Below, in pieces: positions 47,095-55,901 of a stretch of DNA of 64,000 bases. Within the stretch, counting starts at the first letter, position 1. Each line of letters opens with the position of its first letter. Position numbers and translations under genes: made by a program. Below the pieces are notes generated by a model that was given only the letters and a program-made list of their open reading frames with translations, was not told the DNA's origin and made no database searches. The stretch is from contig CBDBJR010000002.1 in NCBI GenBank assembly GCA_965206445.1, forward strand, positions 2,170,001-2,234,000, given 5' to 3'. The stretch is from CBDBJR01 sp965206445. GTDB lineage: Bacteria > Pseudomonadota > Gammaproteobacteria > Arenicellales > Poriferihabitantaceae.

Positions 47095-47604
47095 TCAGGG
47101 GGAGCGATCCGGCCGATTAAAACCTTCTATCGCTTTTGCAAATGTCGCCAGTCTTTTGGTCGGCCCATACAGCCCGCGATCCAATATTTCTTGCAGTTTA
47201 TCCGTATCCAAATCGGCCAACTGTTTGAACACAGTGGCGGTGACCTGCTGCCGCGATTTTATCCGCGCAACGTCTATTTCCGTACCGTGCAAAAACCCCC
47301 GCACATGGTTGACGCCGGGCATAAATTCTTTGGCCTCGTATTTTTCCGCCAGGATAAACAGCAGTTTGTTTTTTTCATCATTAGTGAGGTCGAAAGATTT
47401 CACGATAGCGAGCGCGTTCGGTTTTGTTCTTTTTTTGCCGGGTTTGGTTGAAGATGCATCGGCAGTGGCACGGCCAGTTTTCGGGTGCCGATTCAACGCG
47501 GCTGCTTTTTCCGGCTGCATTCCGCGCAGCGCTTTGCGCACATTTTCGTAGCCAAAACCGCTGACCAGATCGCGCAAGGATTTTTGCAATGGCGCTTGTT
47601 TCAT
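47095..47604 (-). CDS. Unknown 169-residue basic protein following parA-like gene
   Basis: I do not recognise this family. The product has a helical N-terminal segment (LQKSLRDLVSGFGYENVRKA), a Lys/Pro-rich linker (SSTKPGKKRTKPNALA), then a helical C-terminal half containing NDEKNKLLFILAEKYEAKEF, MPGVNHVRGFLHGTE and KQLADLDTDKLQEILDRGLY. It lies 17 nt after the ParA-like gene and 6 nt before icmF on the same strand. A basic partner next to a ParA ATPase could be a DNA- or cargo-binding ParB-like adaptor, but no ParB motif is visible. Confidence 0.75.
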   Translation of the reverse strand: MKQAPLQKSLRDLVSGFGYENVRKALRGMQPEKAAALNRHPKTGRATADASSTKPGKKRTKPNALAIVKSFDLTNDEKNKLLFILAEKYEAKEFMPGVNHVRGFLHGTEIDVARIKSRQQVTATVFKQLADLDTDKLQEILDRGLYGPTKRLATFAKAIEGFNRPDRSP

Positions 47605-47621
47605 TGCTCGTTCGCTTGTTT

Positions 47622-48470
47622 TCAGAAGCCAATTTTTTTAAGAATTTCTCTCGCCAGAGGCGGCCATTCTTGCTCGGTATTTCCCGGATAGCTGGCATAT
47701 GGGCTCTTCGCTAATCTTGGGTAGCTGTCAGAGTGATACATTTTATTCTTAAAAACAGTCCACCCATATTTTTTTGCTTGTTCAAGTATATCCTCCTCTG
47801 AATCTCTACCATCCTTCGACGGAAGTGATCCACTCGTTTTGGTTGTATGGATAATCACTCCGCATATATCTATTGTATATCCGCGATTATTTTGGCGAAA
47901 ACTTGTCAGCGACTTTTTCATTAACGGGAAGCCAATCGTTGAAAAAAACTCCGTTTTAACCGGAATTAAAACATAACGAGAAGCGTGATACGCTGTTCGA
48001 GTTAAAATTGACTCCGTCGGCGCACAATCAATCAATATTAAATCCTTACCTTGCATATGCCTGGCAATAAATTTTGCCAACACTCTTTCATCCACATTAT
48101 TTATGGAGCCGATAAGATTATCCGAGAAATCAAATCGTGACGGCACAACCTCCAATTTTCCTTTCCCTCCAAAATCTACTGTTTTAAGCACATTCGACGG
48201 CTGCAATGGACTGGGGCCAGGCTTGTTTTTAGTAGCCGGCGCAAAACCGTTAAACAATTCCACAATGGAGGGTTCTTTCTTATCCATGAATCGCGTGTAG
48301 TCTTGTTCGGTCATCAGCGCCTGACTCAAATTCGCCTGCGGATCCATATCCACCGCCAGCACGTCCAGGCCCTTTTTTGCCGCAAAACGCGCAAGTAGTG
48401 CGGTAACGGTGGTTTTGCCAACGCCACCCTTGAGGTTGAGAATGGATACAACTGTGGGAGTCTTGCTCAT
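47622..48470 (-). CDS. ParA/MinD-family ATPase
   Basis: A 282-residue deviant-Walker ATPase that would dimerise on DNA or membrane to position a cargo. The N-terminus VSILNLKGGVGKTTVTALLA holds the two-lysine Walker A, DVLAVDMDPQANLSQALM the switch region, and LILIDCAPTESILTRTAYHA the Walker B. The rest includes an unusual insert (GFAPATKNKPGPSPLQP) and a C-terminal segment with TKTSGSLPSKDGRDSEEDIL. Base composition is more A+T-rich than the neighbouring holB and icmF, suggesting transfer. A TATAAT box stands 7 nt before the ATG. It is chromosomal but not beside parB/gid genes, so probably not the chromosome-segregation ParA. Confidence 0.88.
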   Translation of the reverse strand: MSKTPTVVSILNLKGGVGKTTVTALLARFAAKKGLDVLAVDMDPQANLSQALMTEQDYTRFMDKKEPSIVELFNGFAPATKNKPGPSPLQPSNVLKTVDFGGKGKLEVVPSRFDFSDNLIGSINNVDERVLAKFIARHMQGKDLILIDCAPTESILTRTAYHASRYVLIPVKTEFFSTIGFPLMKKSLTSFRQNNRGYTIDICGVIIHTTKTSGSLPSKDGRDSEEDILEQAKKYGWTVFKNKMYHSDSYPRLAKSPYASYPGNTEQEWPPLAREILKKIGF

Positions 48471-48477
48471 AAGCGTG

Positions 48478-48483
48478 ATTATA
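48478..48483 (-). promoter_or_regulatory. -10 box of the parA-like gene, predicting a leaderless mRNA
   Basis: TATAAT on the minus strand is followed by only seven bases (CACGCTT) before the ATG, so transcription would begin at or beside the start codon. No Shine-Dalgarno is present between them. The -35 is poor. Confidence 0.5.
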
Positions 48484-48547
48484 ACAAAAAAAAATCAGGA
48501 ATCCGCCGCGCGCCGCATCACCAACCGGCCAACACCGATGCCGGCCG

Positions 48548-49576
48548 CTACAGCAACCGCTGCAACAGCAGCAGCAGGTCTTCAAGCGCCAGTTGCCGAT
48601 TGATTGATTCGCCCGCCGCGGTGCGATAGAAGCCGATACGGTGGTATAAAAAAAACCACCCTGACGGCGAGAAACGGCTTGTTTGCAGCGCAATTTTGTC
48701 CTGCCACACGGGCGCGCCGGCGCCGCTGTGCCATTTTATCGCGTCCAGCGCAAACCGCTGTAGACAATACAGCAGATGCGTAAAATCCCACTGCGCCAGC
48801 CGGGCGGCCAGCGCCACGCCGTCGCTACGCCGGGCGGCCAGCAGCGCAATGCCGTCAAGCAGCGTGCGGTGCGCATCCACAAAGCCCTGCTGCTCCAGCG
48901 CCAGCAGCCGCAGCGGCCCGTCGGCGGACAAATCGGCCAGCAACTCGGCGCGCGGCGGTGGCAGGTGGCCGGTCAGCCAGCGAATCGACTCGGCGCGCTC
49001 CGGCGCCGGTAATTCGACCCGCAGGCAGCGGCTGCGAATGGTCGCCGGCAGCCGCACCGGCTCGGCGCTGACCAATAGCAGCAGCGATTGACCGGGCGGT
49101 TCTTCGAGCAATTTCAACAGCGCATTGGCGGCATTGATATTCAGGCAATCGGCCGGCGCAATCAGCGCAATTTTAGTCGCCGCCAGGTAGGGGCGGGTGG
49201 CAAAGCGCCGAATCAACAGCCGCACCTGATCGATCGAAATCACGCTGGACGGCTGCGTGCGCTTCGGGCGTGCGGTCGCCTCCTCGTAGCGGCTGCTGTA
49301 GGCGGCCAGCAGCCCGCCGTCGACCGCCGACGCGGCGGTCAGTACGTGCAGGTCGGGGTGGGTGCCGGCACGCAGCAGACGGCAATTGCGGCAATTGCCA
49401 CAGGCCTGCGTCGGCGCGCGCGCCGCTTTGTCGGAGCACAGGACAAACTGAACCAGCGCCTCGGCGAACGCCAGCTTGCCGATGCCCGCACTGCCGCAGC
49501 AGAGCAAGGCGTGATGCTGCGCTTGCGGGCGCTCGGTCAGCCGCCGCCAGGCCGGTTCGAGCCAGGGATAAATCAT
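48548..49576 (-). CDS. holB: DNA polymerase III delta-prime subunit
   Basis: Part of the clamp loader that places the beta clamp on DNA. The 342-residue protein has the AAA+ P-loop region LLCCGSAGIGKLAFAEALVQ and a zinc finger ACGNCRNCRLLRAGTHPDLH. Sensor-1 type motifs follow: KIALIAPADCLNINAANALL, then KLLEEPPGQSLLLL and SRCLRVELPAP. The start shares ATGA with the tmk stop. Last gene of the plsX-fabG-acpP-fabF-mltG-tmk-holB run; pilZ and tatD, often next in Gammaproteobacteria, are not here, replaced by the parA-like gene. Confidence 0.93.
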   Translation of the reverse strand: MIYPWLEPAWRRLTERPQAQHHALLCCGSAGIGKLAFAEALVQFVLCSDKAARAPTQACGNCRNCRLLRAGTHPDLHVLTAASAVDGGLLAAYSSRYEEATARPKRTQPSSVISIDQVRLLIRRFATRPYLAATKIALIAPADCLNINAANALLKLLEEPPGQSLLLLVSAEPVRLPATIRSRCLRVELPAPERAESIRWLTGHLPPPRAELLADLSADGPLRLLALEQQGFVDAHRTLLDGIALLAARRSDGVALAARLAQWDFTHLLYCLQRFALDAIKWHSGAGAPVWQDKIALQTSRFSPSGWFFLYHRIGFYRTAAGESINRQLALEDLLLLLQRLL

Positions 49577-50235
49577 TCCTCAGCAGCGCCGCAGAAGTGC
49601 CGGCAAAACGCCGCAATCACCCGCACAATGTCCCGCTGCACCAGTGGCAACTCCCGGTTGGCGGCTATCACCTTGACCCGGTTCGGCTGTCGGCTCGCCA
49701 ATTCCAGATAGGCCGCGCGAACGGCCTGTTTGAACTCCGCGGACTGCCGTTCAAATCGGTCGAGGGTCGATGTGCGCCGACCGACTCGAAGCGCGCCGAC
49801 GTCAACCGGCACATCCAGCAGCAGGGTCAGGTCCGGGCGCAAATCACCCTGCACCCAGTTTTCAAGCAGCGCAATGCGCCGCCGGTCGATGCCGCGTCCG
49901 CCGCCTTGATAGGCGTAGGTGGCGTCGGTAAAGCGATCGCACAATACCCACTGCTGGCGCTGCAGGGCGGGGCGAATCACCGTTTCGAGGTGCTGCATTC
50001 GGGCGGTGAACATCAGCATCAGCTCGGTCTGGTCGGCAAGCTGCAAATCATCCCGCAGCAGCAGGCGGCGCAGTTCCTCGCCCAGCTCGGTGCCGCCGGG
50101 CTCGCGCGTGCACACGACCGGCACATCGTACTTGCGCAGGTAATCGCCAATCAGCGCAATATGCGTGGTTTTGCCGGCGCCGTCGCCGCCTTCAACGGTA
50201 ATAAACGCGCCGCGCTGCACCCGCTCGGAGGACAT
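49573..50235 (-). CDS. tmk: Thymidylate kinase
   Basis: Phosphorylates dTMP to dTDP. The 220-residue protein has Walker A FITVEGGDGAGKTTHIALIG, the substrate motif CTREPGGTELGEELRRLLL, the DRF-type motif VLCDRFTDATYAYQGGGRGI, and the lid region with Arg residues (RVGRRTSTLDRFERQ). It overlaps mltG by one base and holB by four, so translation is coupled. Confidence 0.95.
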   Translation of the reverse strand: MSSERVQRGAFITVEGGDGAGKTTHIALIGDYLRKYDVPVVCTREPGGTELGEELRRLLLRDDLQLADQTELMLMFTARMQHLETVIRPALQRQQWVLCDRFTDATYAYQGGGRGIDRRRIALLENWVQGDLRPDLTLLLDVPVDVGALRVGRRTSTLDRFERQSAEFKQAVRAAYLELASRQPNRVKVIAANRELPLVQRDIVRVIAAFCRHFCGAAEE

Positions 50236-51260
50236 TATTGCGCGCCCTGGCCGAGCAGGTATTTACGCACCGCGCGATTGTGCTCATCCAGTGTACGTGA
50301 AAACACGTGCCGCCCGCCGCCGCGGGCGGAAAAGAAATAGGCGTCGGTCTTTGCCGGCCGCACGGCGGCCAGCAGTGCGCCATCCCCCGGCAGGCTGATC
50401 GGGGTCGGCGGCAGGCGCGGAATGTGATAGGTGTTGTACGGGGTCGCCTGCTTGAGGTGCTTGCGCTGAATGTTGCCGTTGTAGGCGTCGCCGATGCCGT
50501 AGATCACGGTCGGGTCGGTTTGCAGGCGCATGCCGATGCGCAGCCGATTATCGAACACGCCCGACACCAACGCCCGCTCTTCGGCATTTTGGGTTTCCTT
50601 CTCGATAATCGAGGCCAGGATCAACGCTTCGTAAGCGGACTGCAATTGAATCCCATCGGCCCGCTGCTGCCATGCCTGACGCAGTTTGTGCTGCATCCGC
50701 TCGAACGCCTTGCGATACAGAAAAAAGTCGGTTTCGCCGGCGTGGTAGTGGTAGGTGTCGGGATAAAACTGCCCCTCGGGATGCAATCCCGGATGGCCCA
50801 GCTTGCGCATCAGCTGGTCGTCGGTCAGCGCGCGCACCACCTGCCGCAGATCATCCTGAGCGGCAATTTTCTGCCGCATTTGCTTGAACGTCCAGCCTTC
50901 GATAATCGTCAGCCGGGTGTTGACCTGCCCTTCGCCGCTGGTAATCTGTTGCAGAAACTGTGCCGGCTCGATGCCGGCGGGGAAGCGGTACTCGCCGGCC
51001 TTGATTTTGCGTCCCAGCTGATCTTTGTAGGCCAGCAGTTTTAGACTGTAGGGGTTGTCGAGAATTTTGCGCGCCATCAGGTCATCGACGATTGCGCTCA
51101 GGGTCGTGCCTTTTTCGATCACATAGCTGTGCTCGCCGAATTCCAGCGGGCGGTGCAGTGCAGCGGCCAGATGCCAGAGGCCAAGGCCGCCCAGCAGCAG
51201 CGCCAGCCCGCCGACCAGCAGCAGGCCTTGCACAGCGCGCTTTTGCGGCCAGCCGAGCAC
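50235..51260 (-). CDS. mltG: Endolytic murein transglycosylase MltG
   Basis: Inner-membrane enzyme that cuts nascent glycan strands and may set their length. One N-terminal membrane helix (AVQGLLLVGGLALLLGGLGL) is followed by a LysM-like region (HSYVIEKGTTLSAIVDDLMA) and the YceG/MltG catalytic domain with the essential Glu in LILASIIEKETQ. Conserved QTDPTVIYGIGDAYNGNI and YNTYHIPRLPPTPISLPGDG follow; the usual Gly before LPP is Arg here. 341 residues, normal. pabC, which often sits between fabF and mltG, is absent. Confidence 0.93.
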   Translation of the reverse strand: MLGWPQKRAVQGLLLVGGLALLLGGLGLWHLAAALHRPLEFGEHSYVIEKGTTLSAIVDDLMARKILDNPYSLKLLAYKDQLGRKIKAGEYRFPAGIEPAQFLQQITSGEGQVNTRLTIIEGWTFKQMRQKIAAQDDLRQVVRALTDDQLMRKLGHPGLHPEGQFYPDTYHYHAGETDFFLYRKAFERMQHKLRQAWQQRADGIQLQSAYEALILASIIEKETQNAEERALVSGVFDNRLRIGMRLQTDPTVIYGIGDAYNGNIQRKHLKQATPYNTYHIPRLPPTPISLPGDGALLAAVRPAKTDAYFFSARGGGRHVFSRTLDEHNRAVRKYLLGQGAQ

Positions 51261-51298
51261 CGGGATATTAACCGGCCCGCCGGCTCATACGGCGGGCT

Positions 51299-52537
51299 TC
51301 AGACGCGCTTGAACACCAGCGTGCCATTGGTGCCGCCAAAGCCGAAAGAGTTGCTCAGCGCCGACTCGATTCGCATTTGGCGCGCCTCGCCCGGCACGTA
51401 GTCGAGGTCGCATTGCGGGTCCTGATCGTGCAGATTGATGGTTGGCGGCACCGCCTGCTCGTAGATCGACATCGCCGTTATCACCGCTTCGACCCCTCCC
51501 GCTGCGCCGAGCAGGTGGCCGATCATGGATTTATTCGAACTGATCGCGAGTTTTTTTGCATGCGCGCCAAAACTCAGCTTCACCGCTAGGGTTTCGGCAA
51601 TGTCGCCTTGCGACGTCGAGGTGCCGTGGGCATTCAAATATTGCACGTCCTGCGGATGCAACGCCGCATTTTGCAGCGCCATGTTCATGCACCGCGCCGC
51701 GCCCTCACCGCCCGGTGACGGGCTGGTAATGTGGTAGGCGTCGCTGCTCATGCCAAAGCCGCCCAATTCGGCGTATATCCGCGCGCCTCTGGCTCTGGCG
51801 TGCTCGTATTCCTCCAGCACCATCACGCCGGCGCCTTCGCCGATGACAAACCCGTCGCGTGCGCGGTCCCAGGGCCGGCTGGCCGCCTGCGGGTCGTCAT
51901 TGCGGCAGCTCAGCGCGCGCGCCGAGCTGAACCCGAACAGCGCGGTAGGTGAAATAGAGGCTTCCGCTCCGCCGGCCACCATGACGTCGACATCGCCGTA
52001 TTCGATCAGCCGACCGGCGTCGCCAATGGCATGGGTGCCGGTACTGCACGCCGTTACGACGCACAAATTGGGGCCTTTCAAGCCCAGCATGATCGAGAGA
52101 TTGCCCGACACCATATTGGTGATCGTCATCGGAATATAGAACGGCGAAACCCGCGGGGTGTCTTTGGCATACAAGGCCAGCGTGGTGTCTTCGATTTTAC
52201 CGATGCCGCCAATACCGGAGCCGATATTGACGCCGATGCGGGTCGCATTCGCCGCCGTTACTTCCAGCCCCGAGTCGCGGAACGCTTCGATCCCCGCCGC
52301 CATGCCCAGCTGGATAAAACGGGTCATTTTTTTGGCCTCTTTCGGCGGAAGCCAGGCGTTCACATCGAAATCGTCCACCTGACCGGCAATCGAGCAGGGT
52401 GCTCGAGTGGCATCGAAATGGGAAATGGCCGCAATCCCGCTCGTGCCCGCCAGCATGGCCTGCCAGCTCGCCTTGACGCCAATGCCTACCGGCGTCAACG
52501 CACCCATACCGGTGACCACGACCCGCCTTTTACGCAT
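51299..52537 (-). CDS. fabF: 3-oxoacyl-ACP synthase II
   Basis: Condenses malonyl-ACP with growing acyl-ACP. The 412-residue protein starts MRKRRVVVTGMGALTPVGIG (ATG at 52537; an ATG four codons upstream is also in frame). Catalytic triad: Cys in VTACSTGTHAIGDAGR, His in LNAHGTSTSQGD, and His in SNKSMIGHLLGAAGG. 201 nt separate it from acpP, with no gene in the gap. Confidence 0.95.
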   Translation of the reverse strand: MRKRRVVVTGMGALTPVGIGVKASWQAMLAGTSGIAAISHFDATRAPCSIAGQVDDFDVNAWLPPKEAKKMTRFIQLGMAAGIEAFRDSGLEVTAANATRIGVNIGSGIGGIGKIEDTTLALYAKDTPRVSPFYIPMTITNMVSGNLSIMLGLKGPNLCVVTACSTGTHAIGDAGRLIEYGDVDVMVAGGAEASISPTALFGFSSARALSCRNDDPQAASRPWDRARDGFVIGEGAGVMVLEEYEHARARGARIYAELGGFGMSSDAYHITSPSPGGEGAARCMNMALQNAALHPQDVQYLNAHGTSTSQGDIAETLAVKLSFGAHAKKLAISSNKSMIGHLLGAAGGVEAVITAMSIYEQAVPPTINLHDQDPQCDLDYVPGEARQMRIESALSNSFGFGGTNGTLVFKRV

Positions 52538-52738
52538 CGCTCCGGGCACCGTCAGCCTGTTGTGTGCGGCTCATCGCGGCCGCCTATACCGTGTCTGCAC
52601 GCCCTTGCGGATAGCGCATCGAACCCGGCCACGCGGCGCAATAACGCAGGTCGGCTGCCGGTGCAGCCAATCGGTGCGCTGCCGGCAACAGCCGGGCGAT
52701 TACACCGGGATGGCGCACCGTTGCCGGCCAATCACCGC

Positions 52739-52978
52739 TCACGCGGATGTATTGGCTTCGATATAGGCCATGACATCTTTCACTTTGAGCATCGACTCGG
52801 CTTTTTCATCCGGAATTTCAAGGTCAAATTCCTCTTCGAGCGCCATAACGAGCTCCACCGTATCGAGTGAATCGGCCCCCAGATCATCAACCAGAAAAGC
52901 CTCGGGAGCAACCTGCTCTTCGGTTACCCCAAGCTGCTCTACAATCACCTTTTTCATACGTTCTTCAATGCTGCTCAT
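52739..52978 (-). CDS. acpP: Acyl carrier protein
   Basis: Carries growing acyl chains on 4'-phosphopantetheine. The 79-residue acidic protein MSSIEERMKKVIVEQLGVTE contains the attachment motif DLGADSLDTVELVMALEEEF with the modified Ser. A strong ribosome-binding site (CTGGAGG) precedes the ATG by 11 nt. It has its own promoter candidate about 150 nt upstream, fitting the high expression usual for acpP. Confidence 0.97.
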   Translation of the reverse strand: MSSIEERMKKVIVEQLGVTEEQVAPEAFLVDDLGADSLDTVELVMALEEEFDLEIPDEKAESMLKVKDVMAYIEANTSA

Positions 52979-53128
52979 GTCAATTTATCGCCTCCAGATA
53001 ATAAAAAAAAGAACCATGCCGCCGGATTGGCCGCTAACGACCGCTTTTTACCCGCGCCACAACCACCTCGAACCGCACGGCAGGCCCGACCCCCAAACCG
53101 CCGGTCAATCGGACAAGCCGGATGGTAA

Positions 53129-53157
53129 ACAATCGATGCGCGCAAGTCCATTGTCAA
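53129..53157 (-). promoter_or_regulatory. Candidate acpP promoter
   Basis: TTGACA (53152-53157) and GATTGT (53129-53134) on the minus strand, 17 nt apart, in the 279-nt fabG-acpP gap. The -35 is perfect, the -10 weak. No gene is seen in this gap. Confidence 0.4.
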
Positions 53158-53257
53158 TTCATCATCCTTGTTCGCCCGCCCGGCCTGCGCATCGATTTTT
53201 ATCGCCCCAAACGCCGCGGCGCAAGCCGCCCGCCGCCACGCGACGGCCGGATTCGGC

Positions 53258-54007
53258 CTATACCATCAACATGCCGCCGTTGACGTGCAGCGTGGCGCCG
53301 GTGACATAATCGGCCATTGGCGAGGCCAGAAATACCGCCGACGACGCGACATCTTCCGGCGTCCCCAGGCGGCGCAGCGGAATTTGCTGCATCAATTGCT
53401 GCTTATGGTCGCTATCCATATCCGCGGTCATATCGGTGGCAATGAAGCCGGGGGCGATAACATTGACGGTAATGTTGCGCGACGCGACTTCCCGCGCCAA
53501 TGACTTGGAGAAGCCGATCAGGCCGGCTTTGGCGGCGGCATAATTGGACTGCCCGGGATTGCCCATCACGCCGACCACCGAAGCGATACTGATAATCCGC
53601 CCGCAGCGCGCCTTGAGCATGCCGCGCAGGCAGGCTTTGCTCAGGCGAAATACCGATTTCAAGTTGGTATCCATGATCGCATCCCAATCGTGTTCCTGCA
53701 TCCGCATCAACAAACCGTCGCGCACAATGCCGGCATTGTTGACCAGCACCTCCGGCGACCCGTATTGGCGGTCAATCGCCGCCAGCACCGCGCTGACGGA
53801 ATCGTCGAGCGTGACGTCCAGCCGCAGGCCGACGCCTTGTATTTCATTGGCCCGCAGATAATCGCCGATCAGCTCGGCGCCGCTATCGCTGGTTGCGGTG
53901 CCAATCACAATCGCCCCCTGCCGCCCCAGCGCCAGCGCGATCGCCTTGCCAATGCCGCGGCTGGCACCGGTTACCAGGCAAACCCGATCGGTCAGCCGCC
54001 AGTCCAT
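53258..54007 (-). CDS. fabG: 3-oxoacyl-ACP reductase
   Basis: NADPH-dependent reduction of 3-ketoacyl-ACP. From the ATG at 54007 the 249-residue SDR has VCLVTGASRGIGKAIALALG, NNAGIVRDGLLMRM, the catalytic Ser in ISIASVVGVMGNPGQSNYAA followed by the Tyr/Lys of SNYAAAKAGL, and VNVIAPGFIATDMT. The frame extends upstream to 54076, overlapping plsX, but without family similarity. fabD, normally between plsX/fabH and fabG, is missing. Confidence 0.95.
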   Translation of the reverse strand: MDWRLTDRVCLVTGASRGIGKAIALALGRQGAIVIGTATSDSGAELIGDYLRANEIQGVGLRLDVTLDDSVSAVLAAIDRQYGSPEVLVNNAGIVRDGLLMRMQEHDWDAIMDTNLKSVFRLSKACLRGMLKARCGRIISIASVVGVMGNPGQSNYAAAKAGLIGFSKSLAREVASRNITVNVIAPGFIATDMTADMDSDHKQQLMQQIPLRRLGTPEDVASSAVFLASPMADYVTGATLHVNGGMLMV

Positions 54008-54044
54008 ACTCAAACGGCGCCCGCGGCGGTGGATGGCGGGCGCA

Positions 54045-55067
54045 TCATGAGGCCGGACACTCGCGCTCAAAGGCAACCGACAGCGCCGCCTCGATTTTAC
54101 TCACCAGCTCACTTCTGGATTCGTCTATCGCCACTTCGATCGCATGCCTGAAACCCAGGGCATCCGCACTGCCATGCGACTTGACCACCGTGCCTTTCAG
54201 GCCCAGCAGGCTGGCGCCGTTATATTTTCGGTGGTCGAAGCGGCTGCGGATCGAATGCAAAACCGGCCGGGCAAGCAGGCCGACGCCTTTGCGCAGCGGG
54301 TTTTTGTTAAATTCCTGCTGCATGAATTGCATCACCATTTGCACCACGCCTTCACTGGTTTTCAGCGCCACGTTGCCGACAAACCCATCGCATACGATCA
54401 AATCCACCTGGCCGAGATAAATCTCGTTGGCCTCAACGAAACCGACATAGTTCAGGTCGCTTTGGCGGAACAATTTGGCCGCGTCTTTGATCGTGTCATT
54501 GCCTTTGAGATCCTCGGTGCCAATATTCAGCAGCCCGACGGACGGACGCATCCGCCCCTCCAGGCATTGGATCAACAGCGCGCCCATGACCCCGAACTGA
54601 AACAGGATATTGGCCTGAGTGTCAATGTTGGCGCCCAGATCCAGCATGCGGGTATGCCCTTGCAGGCGCGGCAGCGGCGCGCATATCGCCGGCCGTTTGA
54701 TGCCCGGAATGGTCTTGAGCACAAACCGCGCGGTTGCCAGCAGCGTGGCGGTATTGCCGGAGCTGACACAGGCGTCGGCCTCGCCCGTCTTGACCAGGTC
54801 GATCGCCAGCCGCATGGATGAGTTTTTTTTCTTGCGCAATGCAAACAGCGGCGAATCCTGCATCCCGACTACCTCCTGCGCATGTCGAATCTGCAAATTG
54901 ACGCCGGACGACAAATCGTGCTGCTTCAGCCCGTTTTCTATTTCCCCCTGCCGACCGACCAGCAGCAGCGTGACATCCGGGTATTTTTGCAGCACCGCCT
55001 TGGCCGCAGGCAGGGTCGCAACCAGGCCCAGGTCGCCGCTCATCGCATCAATTGCCAAGGTCGTCAT
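54045..55067 (-). CDS. plsX: Acyl-ACP:phosphate acyltransferase PlsX
   Basis: Makes acyl-phosphate from acyl-ACP for phospholipid synthesis, loosely bound to the inner membrane. The 340-residue product opens MTTLAIDAMSGDLGLVATLP, where the usual GGDHGP-type motif is altered (Leu where His is common). Conserved parts include SSGNTATLLATARFVLKTIP, DLGANIDTQANILFQFGVMG and CDGFVGNVALKTSEGVV. The start at 55067 is chosen by family alignment. fabH does not follow it. Confidence 0.93.
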   Translation of the reverse strand: MTTLAIDAMSGDLGLVATLPAAKAVLQKYPDVTLLLVGRQGEIENGLKQHDLSSGVNLQIRHAQEVVGMQDSPLFALRKKKNSSMRLAIDLVKTGEADACVSSGNTATLLATARFVLKTIPGIKRPAICAPLPRLQGHTRMLDLGANIDTQANILFQFGVMGALLIQCLEGRMRPSVGLLNIGTEDLKGNDTIKDAAKLFRQSDLNYVGFVEANEIYLGQVDLIVCDGFVGNVALKTSEGVVQMVMQFMQQEFNKNPLRKGVGLLARPVLHSIRSRFDHRKYNGASLLGLKGTVVKSHGSADALGFRHAIEVAIDESRSELVSKIEAALSVAFERECPAS

Positions 55068-55230
55068 GGTGTTGGATTGTCCGCGCACCCGGAGCGGGCA
55101 TCGGCCCTGAATTGAGTCCGCGCAGCACCAGCGAAATCAGGCCTGCCGTCAGAAAAATCGCCGACGCCGCTCCGGTAAACCGCCGATATTTCATCAGCGG
55201 AATGGTTTTTTTGAGATTGAAAAATCGCAT
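55048..55230 (-). CDS. Possible small single-pass membrane protein overlapping plsX
   Basis: A 60-codon frame starting 3 nt after the VOC gene stop. It encodes MRFFNLKKTIPLMKYRRFTG then a hydrophobic segment AASAIFLTAGLISLVL. An AGGCG lies just before the ATG. It overlaps the plsX start by 20 nt. It occupies part of the space where yceD (DUF177) might be expected but does not resemble it. It may be a chance frame. Confidence 0.2.
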   Translation of the reverse strand: MRFFNLKKTIPLMKYRRFTGAASAIFLTAGLISLVLRGLNSGPMPAPGARTIQHHDDLGN

Positions 55231-55233
55231 CGC

Positions 55234-55635
55234 CTATGCGCTAGCGTAGCAGACCGCCTGCAATTTGTTGCCGTCGGGATCGCGGACATAGGCGGCGTAA
55301 TAATTGTCGCCGTAATGCGGGCGAAGTCCGGGCGCGCCTTCGTCGCTGCCGTTGCACTGCAGGGCGGTAGCGTGGAATTCGTCCACTTGCTTTCGCGTTT
55401 CGGCGATGAACGCCACATGCGTGCCGTTTCCCCAGGTTGCGGGGCGGCCGTCAAGGGGCTGGGTGATAAAGATAATAGGCATTTCGCCGTCTTTTTTTTC
55501 GTAGGCGAGCGGTTTGCCGGGCAACTTCGGCAGGCGATTCCAGCCGAGAATTCCCATGACAGAATCATAAAAAACCGCCGCCCGAATCGGGTCGTTGGTG
55601 CCAAGCGTAATGTGGCTGAGAGTCGGAATTGACAT
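55234..55635 (-). CDS. VOC-superfamily (glyoxalase/dioxygenase-fold) protein
   Basis: A 133-residue beta-alpha-beta-beta-beta protein of the vicinal-oxygen-chelate fold: SHITLGTNDPIRAAVFYDSV at the N-terminus, GTHVAFIAETRKQVDEFHAT starting the second half, and YAAYVRDPDGNKLQAVCY at the end with the Glu-equivalent metal position replaced by Gln. Such proteins handle small molecules (glyoxalase-like, antibiotic binding) and the substrate cannot be predicted. Its position between rpmF and plsX is unusual. Confidence 0.85.
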   Translation of the reverse strand: MSIPTLSHITLGTNDPIRAAVFYDSVMGILGWNRLPKLPGKPLAYEKKDGEMPIIFITQPLDGRPATWGNGTHVAFIAETRKQVDEFHATALQCNGSDEGAPGLRPHYGDNYYAAYVRDPDGNKLQAVCYASA

Positions 55636-55901
55636 ATCTTTGCGTTTATTGTACTACCCGATGGAAATCGCCGCCGGCCGCGTGCGGCGACGGAAATAAA
55701 TTAAATCCACCCGTCCGCGCGATACCGTTATCGCCGAAAACAGTGAAGTCAATAGCCCCACACAAAGCACGACGGCGAATCCGCACACCGGCCCGGAGCC
55801 GAAAGCAAATGGAGTGGGCATCGGCTGCTATGGATTAAACCGGCCCTGCCAGCGGACGGTGCAATGCGCTTTCAGGCGGCCTTGATTAGCCGACAGCCCG
55901 A
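55636..55901. other. Intergenic, no gene seen (yceD absent)
   Basis: 266 nt between the VOC gene and rpmF. In many Gammaproteobacteria yceD precedes rpmF; nothing like it is here. A short near-repeat of CCGATTAGTCGG lies just past the rpmF stop but is not followed by a U-run. Confidence 0.4.
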
